Part shown: positions 1-7,394 of the stretch, piece after piece | How the letters are laid out: every line of letters starts with the position of its first letter | How positions within the stretch are numbered: position 1 is the first letter of the stretch | NCBI GenBank assembly: GCA_030150135.1 | Contig: JASLGO010000081.1 | Coordinates: forward strand, 1-15,199 | Length of the DNA stretch: 15,199 nt | Reading direction: 5' to 3' | Source: Aquirhabdus sp. | Lineage (GTDB): Bacteria > Pseudomonadota > Gammaproteobacteria > Pseudomonadales > Moraxellaceae | Position numbers and translations under genes: made by a program | Notes under the pieces: generated by a model | Databases searched by the model: none | What the model was told of the DNA's origin: nothing | What the model saw: only the letters and a program-made list of their open reading frames with translations

Positions 1-111
1 AGCTGTTGTAGTGGTTGGTTCTACTGAACTACTTGTAGGATTGGTTGTTGCTTCTGCATGAACAAAACTACCGATAAAAACCAATGAACAGGCTAATAAT
101 TTAAGTTTCAA
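1..111 (-). CDS. Partial secreted protein, unknown function (N-terminus only)
   Basis: Only the first 37 codons lie in the window; the gene continues beyond position 1. The translation begins MKLKLLACSLVFIGSFVHA and then EATTNP, a classical Sec signal peptide with likely cleavage after the Ala of VHA. A Ser/Thr-rich stretch follows, typical of a linker at the start of an exported mature protein. The start is inferred to be TTG at 109-111, because the same frame has a TAA stop five codons upstream and no ATG. A purine-rich AAGAAGACGG lies just before it as a weak ribosome-binding site. It lies downstream of mnmG on the same strand but beyond a strong hairpin, so it probably has its own promoter. 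No family can be named from 37 residues. Confidence 0.6.
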   Translation of the reverse strand, partial: MKLKLLACSLVFIGSFVHAEATTNPTSSSVEPTTTTA

Positions 112-165
112 AATCCGTCTTCTTTGTTAGTAAATGATTCAGCTACTTTACACATTGATTAGACG

Positions 166-199
166 AAAAAAAAGAGCATCAGTAGATACTCTTTTTTAT
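166..199. terminator. Bidirectional intrinsic terminator after mnmG
   Basis: Arms at 170-179 and 186-195 pair over 10 bp, with one G-T wobble when read on the minus strand, around a 6-base loop. A-runs on the left and T-runs on the right give a U-tract on either strand. It sits 28 bases past the mnmG stop codon and should end mnmG transcription before the signal-peptide gene at 1-111. Confidence 0.8.
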
Positions 200-226
200 T
201 ATCAATACATCAGCTTTGGATTCGGC

Positions 227-2104
227 TTAACCCGCCTTTTGCATCCCCAACCGCTTGACCATAATCAACAGCAATTGAACCGCCGCAGGCGTCACACCTT
301 GAATACGCCCTGCCTGCGCAAGCGTCGCTGGACGCACAGCTTTGAGCTTCATGGTAATCTCACGTGACAATCCCGATACCGCGTCATAATCAAAATCCGC
401 AGGCAGCACAGTTTCTTCATAACGCTTCAAATGCGCCACTTCATCTTGCTGACGATCAATATAACCTGAATATTTCACCGCGATCTCAATCTGCTCACCC
501 ACCATCGGCGTCACATCAGAACCCGTCAATTCGGCGATCTGAGCAAAAGTGACATCAGGGCGTTTGAGCAAATCATAGGCATTATTCTCACGATTTAACA
601 CTTCGCCCGTTTGTTCGATAAATGCCATACCAAGCTTATTATTTGGTGTTGCCCACATGCCTTTTAGACGTGCAGATTCACGCTCGATTGATTCAATTTT
701 TTCACAATAAGCCGCCCAGCGCTCATCACTCACCAAACCTAACTTGCGCCCTGCTTCCGTCAATCGTTGGTCAGCATTATCTTCACGTAACATCAAACGA
801 TATTCTGCGCGGCTGGTGAACATACGATACGGTTCTTTCGTACCATGCGTAATCAAATCATCCACCATCACGCCCAAGTACGCTTGATCGCGTGTTGGTG
901 TCCAGCTTTCTTCATCTGCCGCACGACGCGCAGCATTCAGACCAGCCAGCAAACCCTGTGCTCCCGCTTCTTCATAACCTGTCGTACCATTAATCTGACC
1001 TGCAAAATATAGATTATTGATCGACTTGGTTTCAAGCGTCGGTTTCAAGTTTTGTGGATTAAAATAATCATATTCAATCGCATAACCTGGACGCGTTATG
1101 TGAGCATTTTCAAGCCCTTTCATCGAACGCACCAGCTTCAATTGAATATCAAACGGCAAACTGGTTGAAATCCCATTCGGATACAACTCATGCGTATTTA
1201 AGCCTTCTGGCTCAATGAAAATCTGATGGCTGTCTTTATCTGCAAAACGATGAATCTTGTCTTCAATTGATGGGCAATAACGTGGCCCCACGCCCTCTAT
1301 CACACCTGTGTACATTGGCGAACGATCTAAACCACTACGGATAATATCGTGTGTTGCGAGATTGGTATGGGTCATCCAGCAATTGACTTGGCGCGGATGC
1401 ATCGACACATCACCCATGAATGACATGACAGGCATTGGCGTGTCGCCTGGCTGTGGAATCATCACAGAGAAATCGACACTCTTGGCATCAATACGCGGCG
1501 GTGTACCTGTTTTCAGACGACCCACTGGCAATTTCAATTCACGCAAACGATCAGCAAGCGCAATCGACGGCGGATCGCCAGCACGACCACCGCGTGACTG
1601 CTCTAAACCGACATGGATAATTCCGCCTAAGAATGTACCGCTGGTCAACACCACTGTCTTGGACTCAAAACGAATACCTGTCTGCGTGACCACGCCTTTC
1701 ACAGTTTCGCCTTCAACAATCAAATCATCTGCAGCTTGCTGGAAAATATCGAGATTAGGCTGATTTTCCAGCATCGAACGAATTGCGGCTTTATACAAAA
1801 TACGATCAGCTTGCGCGCGTGTTGCACGAACCGCAGCGCCTTTACGGCTATTCAAGACACGGAACTGAATCCCTGCATGATCGGTTGCTAGTGCCATTGC
1901 ACCGCCCAGCGCATCAATTTCACGTACCAGATGCGACTTACCAATCCCGCCAATCGCAGGATTACAGCTCATTTGCCCCAGTGTCTCGATATTATGCGTC
2001 AAGAGCAATGTCTGACGCCCCATACGCGCAGCAGCAAGCGCCGCTTCTGTACCCGCGTGCCCACCGCCAATGACGATGACATCGTATGATTTTGGGTAGT
2101 GCAT
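227..2104 (-). CDS. mnmG: MnmG, tRNA uridine-34 carboxymethylaminomethyl modification enzyme
   Basis: MnmG (GidA) is the FAD-binding partner of the GTPase MnmE. In the cytoplasm the complex installs the (carboxymethyl)aminomethyl group on uridine 34 of certain tRNAs. The 625-residue protein is close to the usual length. An N-terminal dinucleotide-binding motif VIVIGGGHAGTEAA (about residues 9-22) is followed by QMSCNPAIGGIGKSHLVREI, whose Cys47 matches the conserved family cysteine. The second conserved cysteine is in QVNCWMTHTN, and the signature GVIEGVGPRYCPSIEDK follows. The C-terminal helical domain, which binds MnmE and tRNA in known homologues, is present to the end. The open frame extends upstream to 2200, but the start at 2102-2104 gives the canonical MHYPKSYDVIVIGGG and has GAGGT seven bases upstream. 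It appears to be transcribed alone. Confidence 0.97.
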   Translation of the reverse strand: MHYPKSYDVIVIGGGHAGTEAALAAARMGRQTLLLTHNIETLGQMSCNPAIGGIGKSHLVREIDALGGAMALATDHAGIQFRVLNSRKGAAVRATRAQADRILYKAAIRSMLENQPNLDIFQQAADDLIVEGETVKGVVTQTGIRFESKTVVLTSGTFLGGIIHVGLEQSRGGRAGDPPSIALADRLRELKLPVGRLKTGTPPRIDAKSVDFSVMIPQPGDTPMPVMSFMGDVSMHPRQVNCWMTHTNLATHDIIRSGLDRSPMYTGVIEGVGPRYCPSIEDKIHRFADKDSHQIFIEPEGLNTHELYPNGISTSLPFDIQLKLVRSMKGLENAHITRPGYAIEYDYFNPQNLKPTLETKSINNLYFAGQINGTTGYEEAGAQGLLAGLNAARRAADEESWTPTRDQAYLGVMVDDLITHGTKEPYRMFTSRAEYRLMLREDNADQRLTEAGRKLGLVSDERWAAYCEKIESIERESARLKGMWATPNNKLGMAFIEQTGEVLNRENNAYDLLKRPDVTFAQIAELTGSDVTPMVGEQIEIAVKYSGYIDRQQDEVAHLKRYEETVLPADFDYDAVSGLSREITMKLKAVRPATLAQAGRIQGVTPAAVQLLLIMVKRLGMQKAG

Positions 2105-2208
2105 GATGGTGACCTCTAAACACTGGATTTGACAAAATTTAAGAAAAAATTGAAGCGAATCATCAGATACAATGGGAAAACACCATTGATCAAAAAACAT
2201 AGCAGAAC

Positions 2209-2214
2209 ATTATA
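2209..2214 (-). promoter_or_regulatory. Probable -10 element of the mnmG promoter
   Basis: On the minus strand the hexamer is a perfect TATAAT, preceded by TTTGC, about 105 bases upstream of the mnmG start codon. I see no good -35 at 16-18 bases (CAGCTG at 17), so assignment rests mainly on the -10. The long 5' leader between it and the gene shows no recognisable riboswitch. Confidence 0.5.
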
Positions 2215-2400
2215 GCAAATTTTTGGAAATTCAGCTGAGAAGTCGATCTATATCTAAAAATGAAAAATGATTATTTGATCATGAAAATAAAACTTCAATA
2301 AAACTGAGCAATCACATGCACATGATGGCAAATAAGTCTTTTACGAATAGCATATTTTGCAATTGTTTTTCTCAAAAAATAGTCATATTCTTGGGTATAT

Positions 2401-2419
2401 GATGTAAATGAATTACATC
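2401..2419. promoter_or_regulatory. Perfect inverted repeat upstream of the binding-protein gene (possible operator)
   Basis: GATGTAA (2401-2407) and TTACATC (2413-2419) are perfect 7-base inverted arms around a 5-base centre. The site is 60 bases before the start codon and just after a candidate promoter, a sensible place for a dimeric regulator. The arms are too short and AT-rich, with no U-tract, for a terminator. No cognate regulator can be named. Confidence 0.4.
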
Positions 2420-2478
2420 TTAATCCAACCAAATAAAGGTGTCATTGCAGTCCCTAAACACTGGGGAAAGGAAGTCCT

Positions 2479-3471
2479 ATGAAGACTCAACTACAGCTAT
2501 TAAGCACAATCTCGCTACTCACACTTGCAACGGCATCCTATGCTCAGACCCTGTGTGTTTTTGATCCGCTAGGAACGCAAGGCGATTCCTATTTCTTTAT
2601 GAAAGACTACGCGATTGCAGCCAAGCAATGGGGCGCGGATATTACGCTAAAACCCTATACTGATGACCAGAAAGCCAATGATGCCTTCAAAGACGGCAAA
2701 TGTGATGCTTTAACCACCATTGGAACGCGCGCACGTCAATTTAATAGTTTCACTGGATCAATCGACTCTGTGGGCGGCGTACCTGATGATGCAGTCGCAA
2801 AGAGCATTATTCTCTTGATGGCTAACCCAAAAATCGCAGCAGAAATGACCAATGGGGACACCGAAGTTGCTGGGGTATCTGCCGTAGGTGCCGCATATCC
2901 AATGACAGCAGACAAAACTATTAACAGCATGGCCAGAATGGCTGGCAAGAGCTTCGGAGCATTATCTTTCGATAAGCCGCAGTTAGTCATGGCAGAAAAG
3001 ATGGGATGTAATGTCATTCCCGTTTCGATCACCACAATCGCTAATAAATTCAATAGCGGACAACTTCAAATTATTGCCTTACCTGCTTATGCATTTAAAG
3101 CTCTTGATCTTGCTAAAGGCATGAGCAACAAAGGGGCAATTGTCAATTTTCACGCGGCCTATATCACAACACAGGTTCTCATTCATCCAAGTAACTTTCC
3201 TGATGGATATGGACAAAAAAGCCGTGCGTGGATGGCAGGACAGCTCACCAATCAAATGAAATCAGTGAAAAAAATGGAAAGCAGTATTGATCCAAAATAC
3301 TGGATGGAACTTCCTACTAATGACAAACTCGTATACGACAAACTGTTCCGTCAAGTACGACTTGATCTCGCGAAGGAAGGAACTTACAACAAACGAATGC
3401 TTGGTATTCTCAAAAAAGTTCGCTGTCAGCAAAATCCAACCAGCTTTGAATGTCCAATGCACGATGAATAA
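2479..3471 (+). CDS. Putative periplasmic solute-binding protein, AdeT1/2 (DUF6091) type
   Basis: The 330-residue product starts with a clear signal peptide, residues 1-22 ending SYA, and should be periplasmic. The mature part has the look of a two-lobed binding protein distantly like TRAP-transporter receptors: LCVFDPLGTQGDSYFFMKDY near the start, a DGKCDAL segment near residue 75, and VAGVSAVGAAYPMT about midway. This pattern resembles the AdeT1/2 'putative solute-binding' family of Acinetobacter; I recall that family from memory and its substrate is not established. Four cysteine-containing motifs (LCVF, GKCD, MGCN and a C-terminal RCQQNPTSFEC) suggest disulphides. No transporter membrane subunits lie next to it, so it may be an orphan receptor. 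The ATG at 2479 has AAGGAAG five to six bases upstream. It is a single-gene unit ending in the hairpin at 3496-3532 and is convergent with the sensor-kinase gene. Confidence 0.75.
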   Translation: MKTQLQLLSTISLLTLATASYAQTLCVFDPLGTQGDSYFFMKDYAIAAKQWGADITLKPYTDDQKANDAFKDGKCDALTTIGTRARQFNSFTGSIDSVGGVPDDAVAKSIILLMANPKIAAEMTNGDTEVAGVSAVGAAYPMTADKTINSMARMAGKSFGALSFDKPQLVMAEKMGCNVIPVSITTIANKFNSGQLQIIALPAYAFKALDLAKGMSNKGAIVNFHAAYITTQVLIHPSNFPDGYGQKSRAWMAGQLTNQMKSVKKMESSIDPKYWMELPTNDKLVYDKLFRQVRLDLAKEGTYNKRMLGILKKVRCQQNPTSFECPMHDE

Positions 3472-3495
3472 ATCTTTTTTCATAGCATCATAAAA

Positions 3496-3532
3496 AAAAG
3501 CCACTTAACATGAAGTTGTTAAGTGGCTTTTT
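3496..3532. terminator. Bidirectional terminator between binding-protein and kinase genes
   Basis: Perfect 15-base arms (3496-3510 and 3517-3531) surround the loop TGAAGT, with a T-run on the right and eight A's on the left, so it can stop transcription from both sides. It lies 25 bases past the binding-protein stop and immediately past the kinase stop. On the minus strand of 10240-10276 there is a copy matching at 35 of 37 positions. Confidence 0.9.
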
Positions 3533-3536
3533 AGAT

Positions 3537-5465
3537 TCAACATATTGGCTCGATTGCAATCGCAGTCAAACCAATAACCGTCCGCCCCTGTCTGGACTCA
3601 ATGTGCATTTCTGATCCCAATCGTTTAGCCCTTGCTTGCATACTGTGCAAACCAGTACCCCCAGATTGAGTCATTGTCATACCCATACCGTCATCCACAA
3701 TACTTAATGACATTACCTTTCCATCATAACCGAGAACAATATCCACACTTGAAGCATGACTATGCTTTAGAACGTTGGTTAAAGCCTCTTGAATGAATCT
3801 CAACAAATCAAGGCTCTGCGTAGTACTGAGATGTAATTGATCAATGCCTTCAATCCTCCAAATACAGCGAATATCATGATCATCAAGCAACATCGTCATA
3901 CGATGCCGCAGAGGAATCAATTGATCGAGAAAGACAACTTCTTTGAGTGGATTACTCGACGCTGTTTCAATAATCAACCGTAAATCATCTCGAACTTCTT
4001 TTAGAATGTTGGCGTAATGTTGGCGTGATATTTCTCCTGATGCTGTTTCAATCGCTGCGATCCCACCAACCAGAGTCCCACCTAATCCATCATGTAAATC
4101 ACGAACAAGATTTAAGCGCTCATTCATACGTGCATGGGTGATTTCAAGCTCATGTTGACGTTGTAAAGTATTGGTCAAATCTGTTTTTGCTGCATTCACC
4201 TCAAGCTGTAATTCATTATTAAAATTTTCGATCCGCTTTAAATTACCCGTAAAACGCCATGCTAATACCAAAGCCATCCCGACTAACAAAAAGTTGGATG
4301 CCAAAGTGGCGTAATACATGTTACTCGGAATAATATTGACAAATACCAGTACATCATGAACATCTGCTGCAATCGTAATGAGTACAAAAGCTGCAAGTAG
4401 TAGATGTTCTTCTTGGCGACTCTGCCATGCCAAAAATAAAAATAATAAACAGTTACCAAGAATCACAAAGCCATCAAGTACAGAAAAAATCGTTCGACCA
4501 GCCTCTAAATAGTGATTAGGCATCAGGAATAATACACAGACACCCAAAATTACATAGAATTTCATACAGCGTTCAAAATAAAACATTCGACGATTAAAAA
4601 AACGAAGAATAAACAGTGCAAAAGAACCACTGAATACCATCAACGCCGCTGTATTAAAGGCTTCAAACACATAATTATTATTAAACGGCCACGGGCTTGT
4701 CGCTATCTGATTGAAGCCATAACAGACCCAGCTGAACGACATTAATGCAAACCATCCGTTTGCTGTTTCACGCCGCCGTAATAGCCAAAATGCGATAAAG
4801 AAACATCCCAACGTTGCACTCACCGTCAAACTAATCAAGGGAAGCGTTTGGCGTATGAAATATTCATGCTCATACGCTGCTTCGATCTGCTTTGGCGTTC
4901 CAAACGATATTGTTCCCAATCCAGGCTGAAAAGCCGACAGTCCTGATATCCGTATCAATAATGTGTTTTCACCAACATGGAGTTGTGGTGCTGACAATAT
5001 CCAATAATGAGGAGTATTCCATGCACGGGTTAACGGTTCAACTAAACTTTTATCCTGATGAAGGATCGAACCATTCAGATAGACCGCACCAGTCATATTG
5101 ACATAGTTGTACATTATTCCTGTTGGCACAACAGGCGCTGGCTGATTCCACGTCATTTTGTACCAGACTACCCCATCAAACGTTGGCCAGCGAGTCGTCC
5201 ATAAATCAGGAAGTGAAACAGGGACCCAACCCCGACTAGGCGGCTCTTTGCTCTGCCAATCTGCACGGACTGCAGAAACAGTGAATGATGTTAATGCTGG
5301 ATTTACTGCGGGGTTTAAGTCTTTGGCTAATGCAAAAGGAATGAGGCTAAATAATGCAAAAACTACACATGCAGTCCAGATAATAAGCCGCGTAGTCGTG
5401 CTTGATGTATGGCTTGTGTTCGAGAAGCAACTTCGAGTTTGCGATAAATATTCTTGATATGGCAT
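3537..5465 (-). CDS. Membrane sensor histidine kinase with 7TM (7TMR-DISM-like) input module
   Basis: This 642-residue kinase is the likely partner of the regulator encoded just upstream. Residues 1-27 are polar; residues 28-47 form a hydrophobic segment ending FALA, a late signal peptide or anchor. Residues 48-205 are periplasmic and resemble a beta-sandwich carbohydrate-binding module (GVVWYKMTWNQP, AVYLNGSILHQ, GENTLLIRISG). About seven membrane segments follow (206-405), then a coiled linker. The cytoplasmic end is a HisKA_3/HATPase module of the NarX/DesK class: H-box LVRDLHDGLGGTL with His458, N-box FIQEALTNVLKHSHA around Asn564, G1 VDDGMGM at 590-596 and G2 GGTGLHSMQARAKRLG. The catalytic residues look intact. 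The ATG at 5463-5465 lies inside the regulator gene; the frame has no later ATG, GTG or TTG before the membrane segment, and AAGG lies 11 bases upstream. The stimulus is unknown. Confidence 0.88.
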   Translation of the reverse strand: MPYQEYLSQTRSCFSNTSHTSSTTTRLIIWTACVVFALFSLIPFALAKDLNPAVNPALTSFTVSAVRADWQSKEPPSRGWVPVSLPDLWTTRWPTFDGVVWYKMTWNQPAPVVPTGIMYNYVNMTGAVYLNGSILHQDKSLVEPLTRAWNTPHYWILSAPQLHVGENTLLIRISGLSAFQPGLGTISFGTPKQIEAAYEHEYFIRQTLPLISLTVSATLGCFFIAFWLLRRRETANGWFALMSFSWVCYGFNQIATSPWPFNNNYVFEAFNTAALMVFSGSFALFILRFFNRRMFYFERCMKFYVILGVCVLFLMPNHYLEAGRTIFSVLDGFVILGNCLLFLFLAWQSRQEEHLLLAAFVLITIAADVHDVLVFVNIIPSNMYYATLASNFLLVGMALVLAWRFTGNLKRIENFNNELQLEVNAAKTDLTNTLQRQHELEITHARMNERLNLVRDLHDGLGGTLVGGIAAIETASGEISRQHYANILKEVRDDLRLIIETASSNPLKEVVFLDQLIPLRHRMTMLLDDHDIRCIWRIEGIDQLHLSTTQSLDLLRFIQEALTNVLKHSHASSVDIVLGYDGKVMSLSIVDDGMGMTMTQSGGTGLHSMQARAKRLGSEMHIESRQGRTVIGLTAIAIEPIC

Positions 5466-6172
5466 TCAATAGTCAACCTTGATAGGTTTAAAGTCTCTGC
5501 AATTTCACGATTACTCATCCCCGTGGCAACATACTGCAGAATTTCTGTTTCACGACCGCTGAGCCGAGATGATTGATTGTTATGGTGTGAATAATCATGT
5601 TGTGACGAATTATTTTGTGAAGAATCGTGTTGTGATAACGAACTACAATCATGCAAAGGTGAATGAGCAAATGTCTCTGATGTCTCTGATGTCAGTGATG
5701 ATGAAGTTGGGGATGTATTGTTCAAAGCATGACTCAATATGCGTCGTGCAATAAATGGATCTATAGGAGACCCACCACGCTGGATACTACGTAATGCACT
5801 GAGAAGCTCATCATCCTCTCGCTCTTTGAGCAAATAACCAATTGCACCAGCACGCAATGCCGCCAAAATTAAATCCTCAGTACCCCAAGCTGAAATAATC
5901 AATCCTTCTATCTGAGGGTATTCGGATTTGAGTCGCTGGATAAATTCAATGCCATTTCCATCTGGCAGCGCAATATCGATTAGCGCAAAACTGATCCTGT
6001 GCAATTGGAGAATCGATGTTGCCTCCGCCAGACTTCCTGCGACATAAATATCTGCTTCTGCCACACCTGACTGACATAATAAATGGGATAACCGTAATTG
6101 CAGCGCAGGATCATCCTCCAAGATGAGTGCGGGACTCAAACAGACTTGAATCACATCAGATTTCAGCGGCAT
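5363..6172 (-). CDS. LuxR/NarL-family response regulator with long His/Asn/Ser-rich linker
   Basis: A DNA-binding response regulator, first gene of a two-gene unit with the kinase. Counting from the ATG at 6170-6172, the receiver domain covers about residues 10-135: acidic cluster EDD (19-21), phospho-acceptor Asp66 in ALIDIALPDG, Ser94 in IISAWG and Lys116 in YLLKERE. The C-terminal GerE/LuxR helix-turn-helix (about 203-262) has LSGRETEILQYVATGMSNRE and LSRLTIECHIKNIYRKLEV. The linker between them is unusually long, about 55 residues, and low in complexity (Ser, Asn, His, Gln, Thr), with a 10-residue tandem duplication. A GTG one codon upstream (6173-6175) is possible, but ATG sits better behind GGGGA. 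The last 103 bases overlap the kinase reading frame. Its targets are unknown; the divergent barrel gene is a natural candidate. Confidence 0.9.
   Translation of the reverse strand: MPLKSDVIQVCLSPALILEDDPALQLRLSHLLCQSGVAEADIYVAGSLAEATSILQLHRISFALIDIALPDGNGIEFIQRLKSEYPQIEGLIISAWGTEDLILAALRAGAIGYLLKEREDDELLSALRSIQRGGSPIDPFIARRILSHALNNTSPTSSSLTSETSETFAHSPLHDCSSLSQHDSSQNNSSQHDYSHHNNQSSRLSGRETEILQYVATGMSNREIAETLNLSRLTIECHIKNIYRKLEVASRTQAIHQARLRGLLSGLHV
5576..5635 (-). repeat. Imperfect 30-bp tandem duplication in the regulator linker
   Basis: Two adjacent 30-base units encode SQHDSSQNNS and SQHDYSHHNN. Most differences are single-base substitutions, so this looks like a tandem duplication that has since diverged. 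A related HDCSS segment just upstream may be an older unit. It lies between the receiver and DNA-binding domains. Confidence 0.7.
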
Positions 6173-6282
6173 CACATCCCCAATTCAATTTTCATTCAAA
6201 CGCATCAATCCTTCTGATTCGCGTCGAGAAGAAGGAGTTAGTTATGTATGCATCTGATCTAACATTTATATTAACTTATTCT

Positions 6283-6296
6283 GCATAATTTTATGC
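6283..6296. promoter_or_regulatory. Palindrome in the regulator/barrel divergent intergenic region
   Basis: GCATAA and TTATGC are perfect 6-base inverted arms around TT. The site lies in the 216-base gap between the divergent response-regulator and outer-membrane barrel genes, where an operator for either gene would be expected. The sequence is AT-rich and short, so chance is possible. I could not fix a convincing sigma-70 promoter pair here. Confidence 0.3.
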
Positions 6297-6365
6297 TCAG
6301 TTTTTTCAAATAGAAATGTGGCGTAACACACACTTAATGTAATAAACTCAATTCATTAAAAAAAC

Positions 6366-6391
6366 TTAATACTGGGGAATTACAAGATATG
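6366..6391 (+). promoter_or_regulatory. Leader / ribosome-binding region with shared GGGGAAT motif (barrel gene)
   Basis: TTAATACTGGGGAATTACAA followed by GAT and ATG. The anti-16S-like GGGGA is about ten bases from the start codon. Nearly the same string precedes the adhesin gene, and a shorter form (ACTGGGGAA) precedes the binding-protein gene at 2460-2468. Confidence 0.5.
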
Positions 6392-7261
6392 GATGTTCAT
6401 AAATTGAACCTGCGTTTAGCACTATTGATTAGTATGATGGTTTCGTCGTATGCACAGGCAATTGATCTTAATGCGGGGGACTACGATCCAGCACCTGCTG
6501 GAACAACAATTGTTAATCTTTACCTAAAAAACGGTCTGTCTGATCATTTATATAGTGGTGATAGCAGTGTTCCAGGAAGAAATAGACTCCACACCGAAAT
6601 CGGCATCCTTAACCTTGAACACTACATAGACATTAACGGCATGCTCGCTGTGCCTTTAATTCTTTTGCCGTTTGGTCATATCTCTGGAACTGTAGCTGGC
6701 AACTCGCTTGGTACAGACAATGGCTTGGGTTACCCCATCCTAGGCATGCCAGTTTGGCTCATCAACAATCCGCAAAAACAGACCTATTTAGCAATCGCAC
6801 CATTTCTATATCTACCCGCAGGGAGCTATAGCAGTCAAAGAGCAGTGAATTTGGGTGAAAATCGCTATTGGGGTACGTTTCAGGTTGCTTTTTCGACGCA
6901 TCTCACGCCAAAAGTCGCATGGGATATTGCAGCCGACACAACAGTTTATGGTGACAATCGTGACGCCGTTGGCGGCGGAACTTTATCTCAAAAAATGGGA
7001 TATCAAGTACAAACCAATGCACGTTATTTTCTGTCACCAGCAACAGACATTCGTGCAGGGATTTCTTATACGGATGAAGGTTCGACGAAGCAAAATGGCG
7101 TGTCAACTGCTGCCTATACGGAAAGTAAATTTTGGGTAGGAACTGGGTTATGGCTGTCACAAAAGAATCAGATGATTCTAACTTACGGTCGAGATATTAA
7201 AGTTCAAAATGGATTTAGAAATGATAATCAAATCAATATGAAATTGATGAATATTTTTTGA
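6389..7261 (+). CDS. Predicted outer-membrane transporter-like beta-barrel (Phenol_MetA_deg-like)
   Basis: The 290-residue product has a signal peptide (residues 1-24, cleavage after AQA). The mature part consists of alternating amphipathic beta-strands with frequent aromatic residues and ends in Phe (KLMNIF), typical of an outer-membrane barrel. Motifs such as LSDHLYSGDSSVPG, LGYPILGMPVWLINNP and YLAIAPFLYLPAGSY resemble the Phenol_MetA_deg / 'transporter' family (MetA-pathway of phenol degradation), for which a transport role is generally assumed rather than shown. No degradation enzymes are nearby, so that name should not be taken as function. It is divergent from the response-regulator gene and separated from the convergent adhesin gene by two hairpins. 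Its leader TTAATACTGGGGAATTACAA closely resembles that of the adhesin gene. The substrate is unknown. Confidence 0.72.
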   Translation: MDVHKLNLRLALLISMMVSSYAQAIDLNAGDYDPAPAGTTIVNLYLKNGLSDHLYSGDSSVPGRNRLHTEIGILNLEHYIDINGMLAVPLILLPFGHISGTVAGNSLGTDNGLGYPILGMPVWLINNPQKQTYLAIAPFLYLPAGSYSSQRAVNLGENRYWGTFQVAFSTHLTPKVAWDIAADTTVYGDNRDAVGGGTLSQKMGYQVQTNARYFLSPATDIRAGISYTDEGSTKQNGVSTAAYTESKFWVGTGLWLSQKNQMILTYGRDIKVQNGFRNDNQINMKLMNIF

Positions 7262-7276
7262 TTATTTTTAATAAAA

Positions 7277-7308
7277 TTAGTGCAATACACTTTGGCCTAT
7301 TGCACTAA
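7277..7308. terminator. Hairpin downstream of the barrel gene
   Basis: Perfect 11-base arms TTAGTGCAATA (7277-7287) and TATTGCACTAA (7298-7308) enclose a 10-base loop. There is no T-run on the + strand; on the minus strand it is followed by TTTTATT, so it may act as a second terminator for adhesin transcripts, or stabilise the 3' end of the barrel mRNA. Confidence 0.55.
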
Positions 7309-7332
7309 CCCAACACAACTTATTCCTTATAA

Positions 7333-7366
7333 AAAAATCTGATGCGGTTGAGTGCATCAGATTTTT
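7333..7366. terminator. Bidirectional terminator between barrel and adhesin genes
   Basis: Perfect 13-base arms (AAAAATCTGATGC at 7333-7345 and its complement at 7354-7366) enclose an 8-base loop, with A- and T-runs on the two sides. It serves the convergent adhesin gene, which ends 29 bases to the right, and the barrel gene from the left. Confidence 0.85.
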
Positions 7367-7394
7367 CATAGAACTTTTTAAAATTTCGCTTTGC

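Larger units (their letters stand above)
2105..2478. other. 374-base divergent intergenic region, mnmG / solute-binding protein
   Basis: This AT-rich spacer holds the mnmG leader and promoter on the minus strand and the upstream region of the + strand binding-protein gene. For the + strand, TTGTTT (2363-2368) and TATTCT (2386-2391) are 17 bases apart and could be a weak promoter. A perfect inverted repeat lies just downstream at 2401-2419. A strong ribosome-binding site AAGGAAG precedes the ATG at 2479. No small ORF or RNA gene was recognised. Confidence 0.6.

Noticed and set aside
1308..1763. 151-codon open frame on the + strand within mnmG
   Set aside because: It lies wholly antisense to a highly conserved enzyme gene, with no ribosome-binding site or recognisable motifs.
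2105..2200. N-terminal extension of MnmG to an ATG at 2200
   Set aside because: The extra 32 residues match no MnmG feature and extend to within 9 bases of the likely -10 element. The ATG at 2104 has a good ribosome-binding site and gives the canonical N-terminus.
6389..7261. Involvement of the barrel in phenol degradation
   Set aside because: The family name comes from a phenol-pathway gene, but no aromatic-degradation genes occur nearby.
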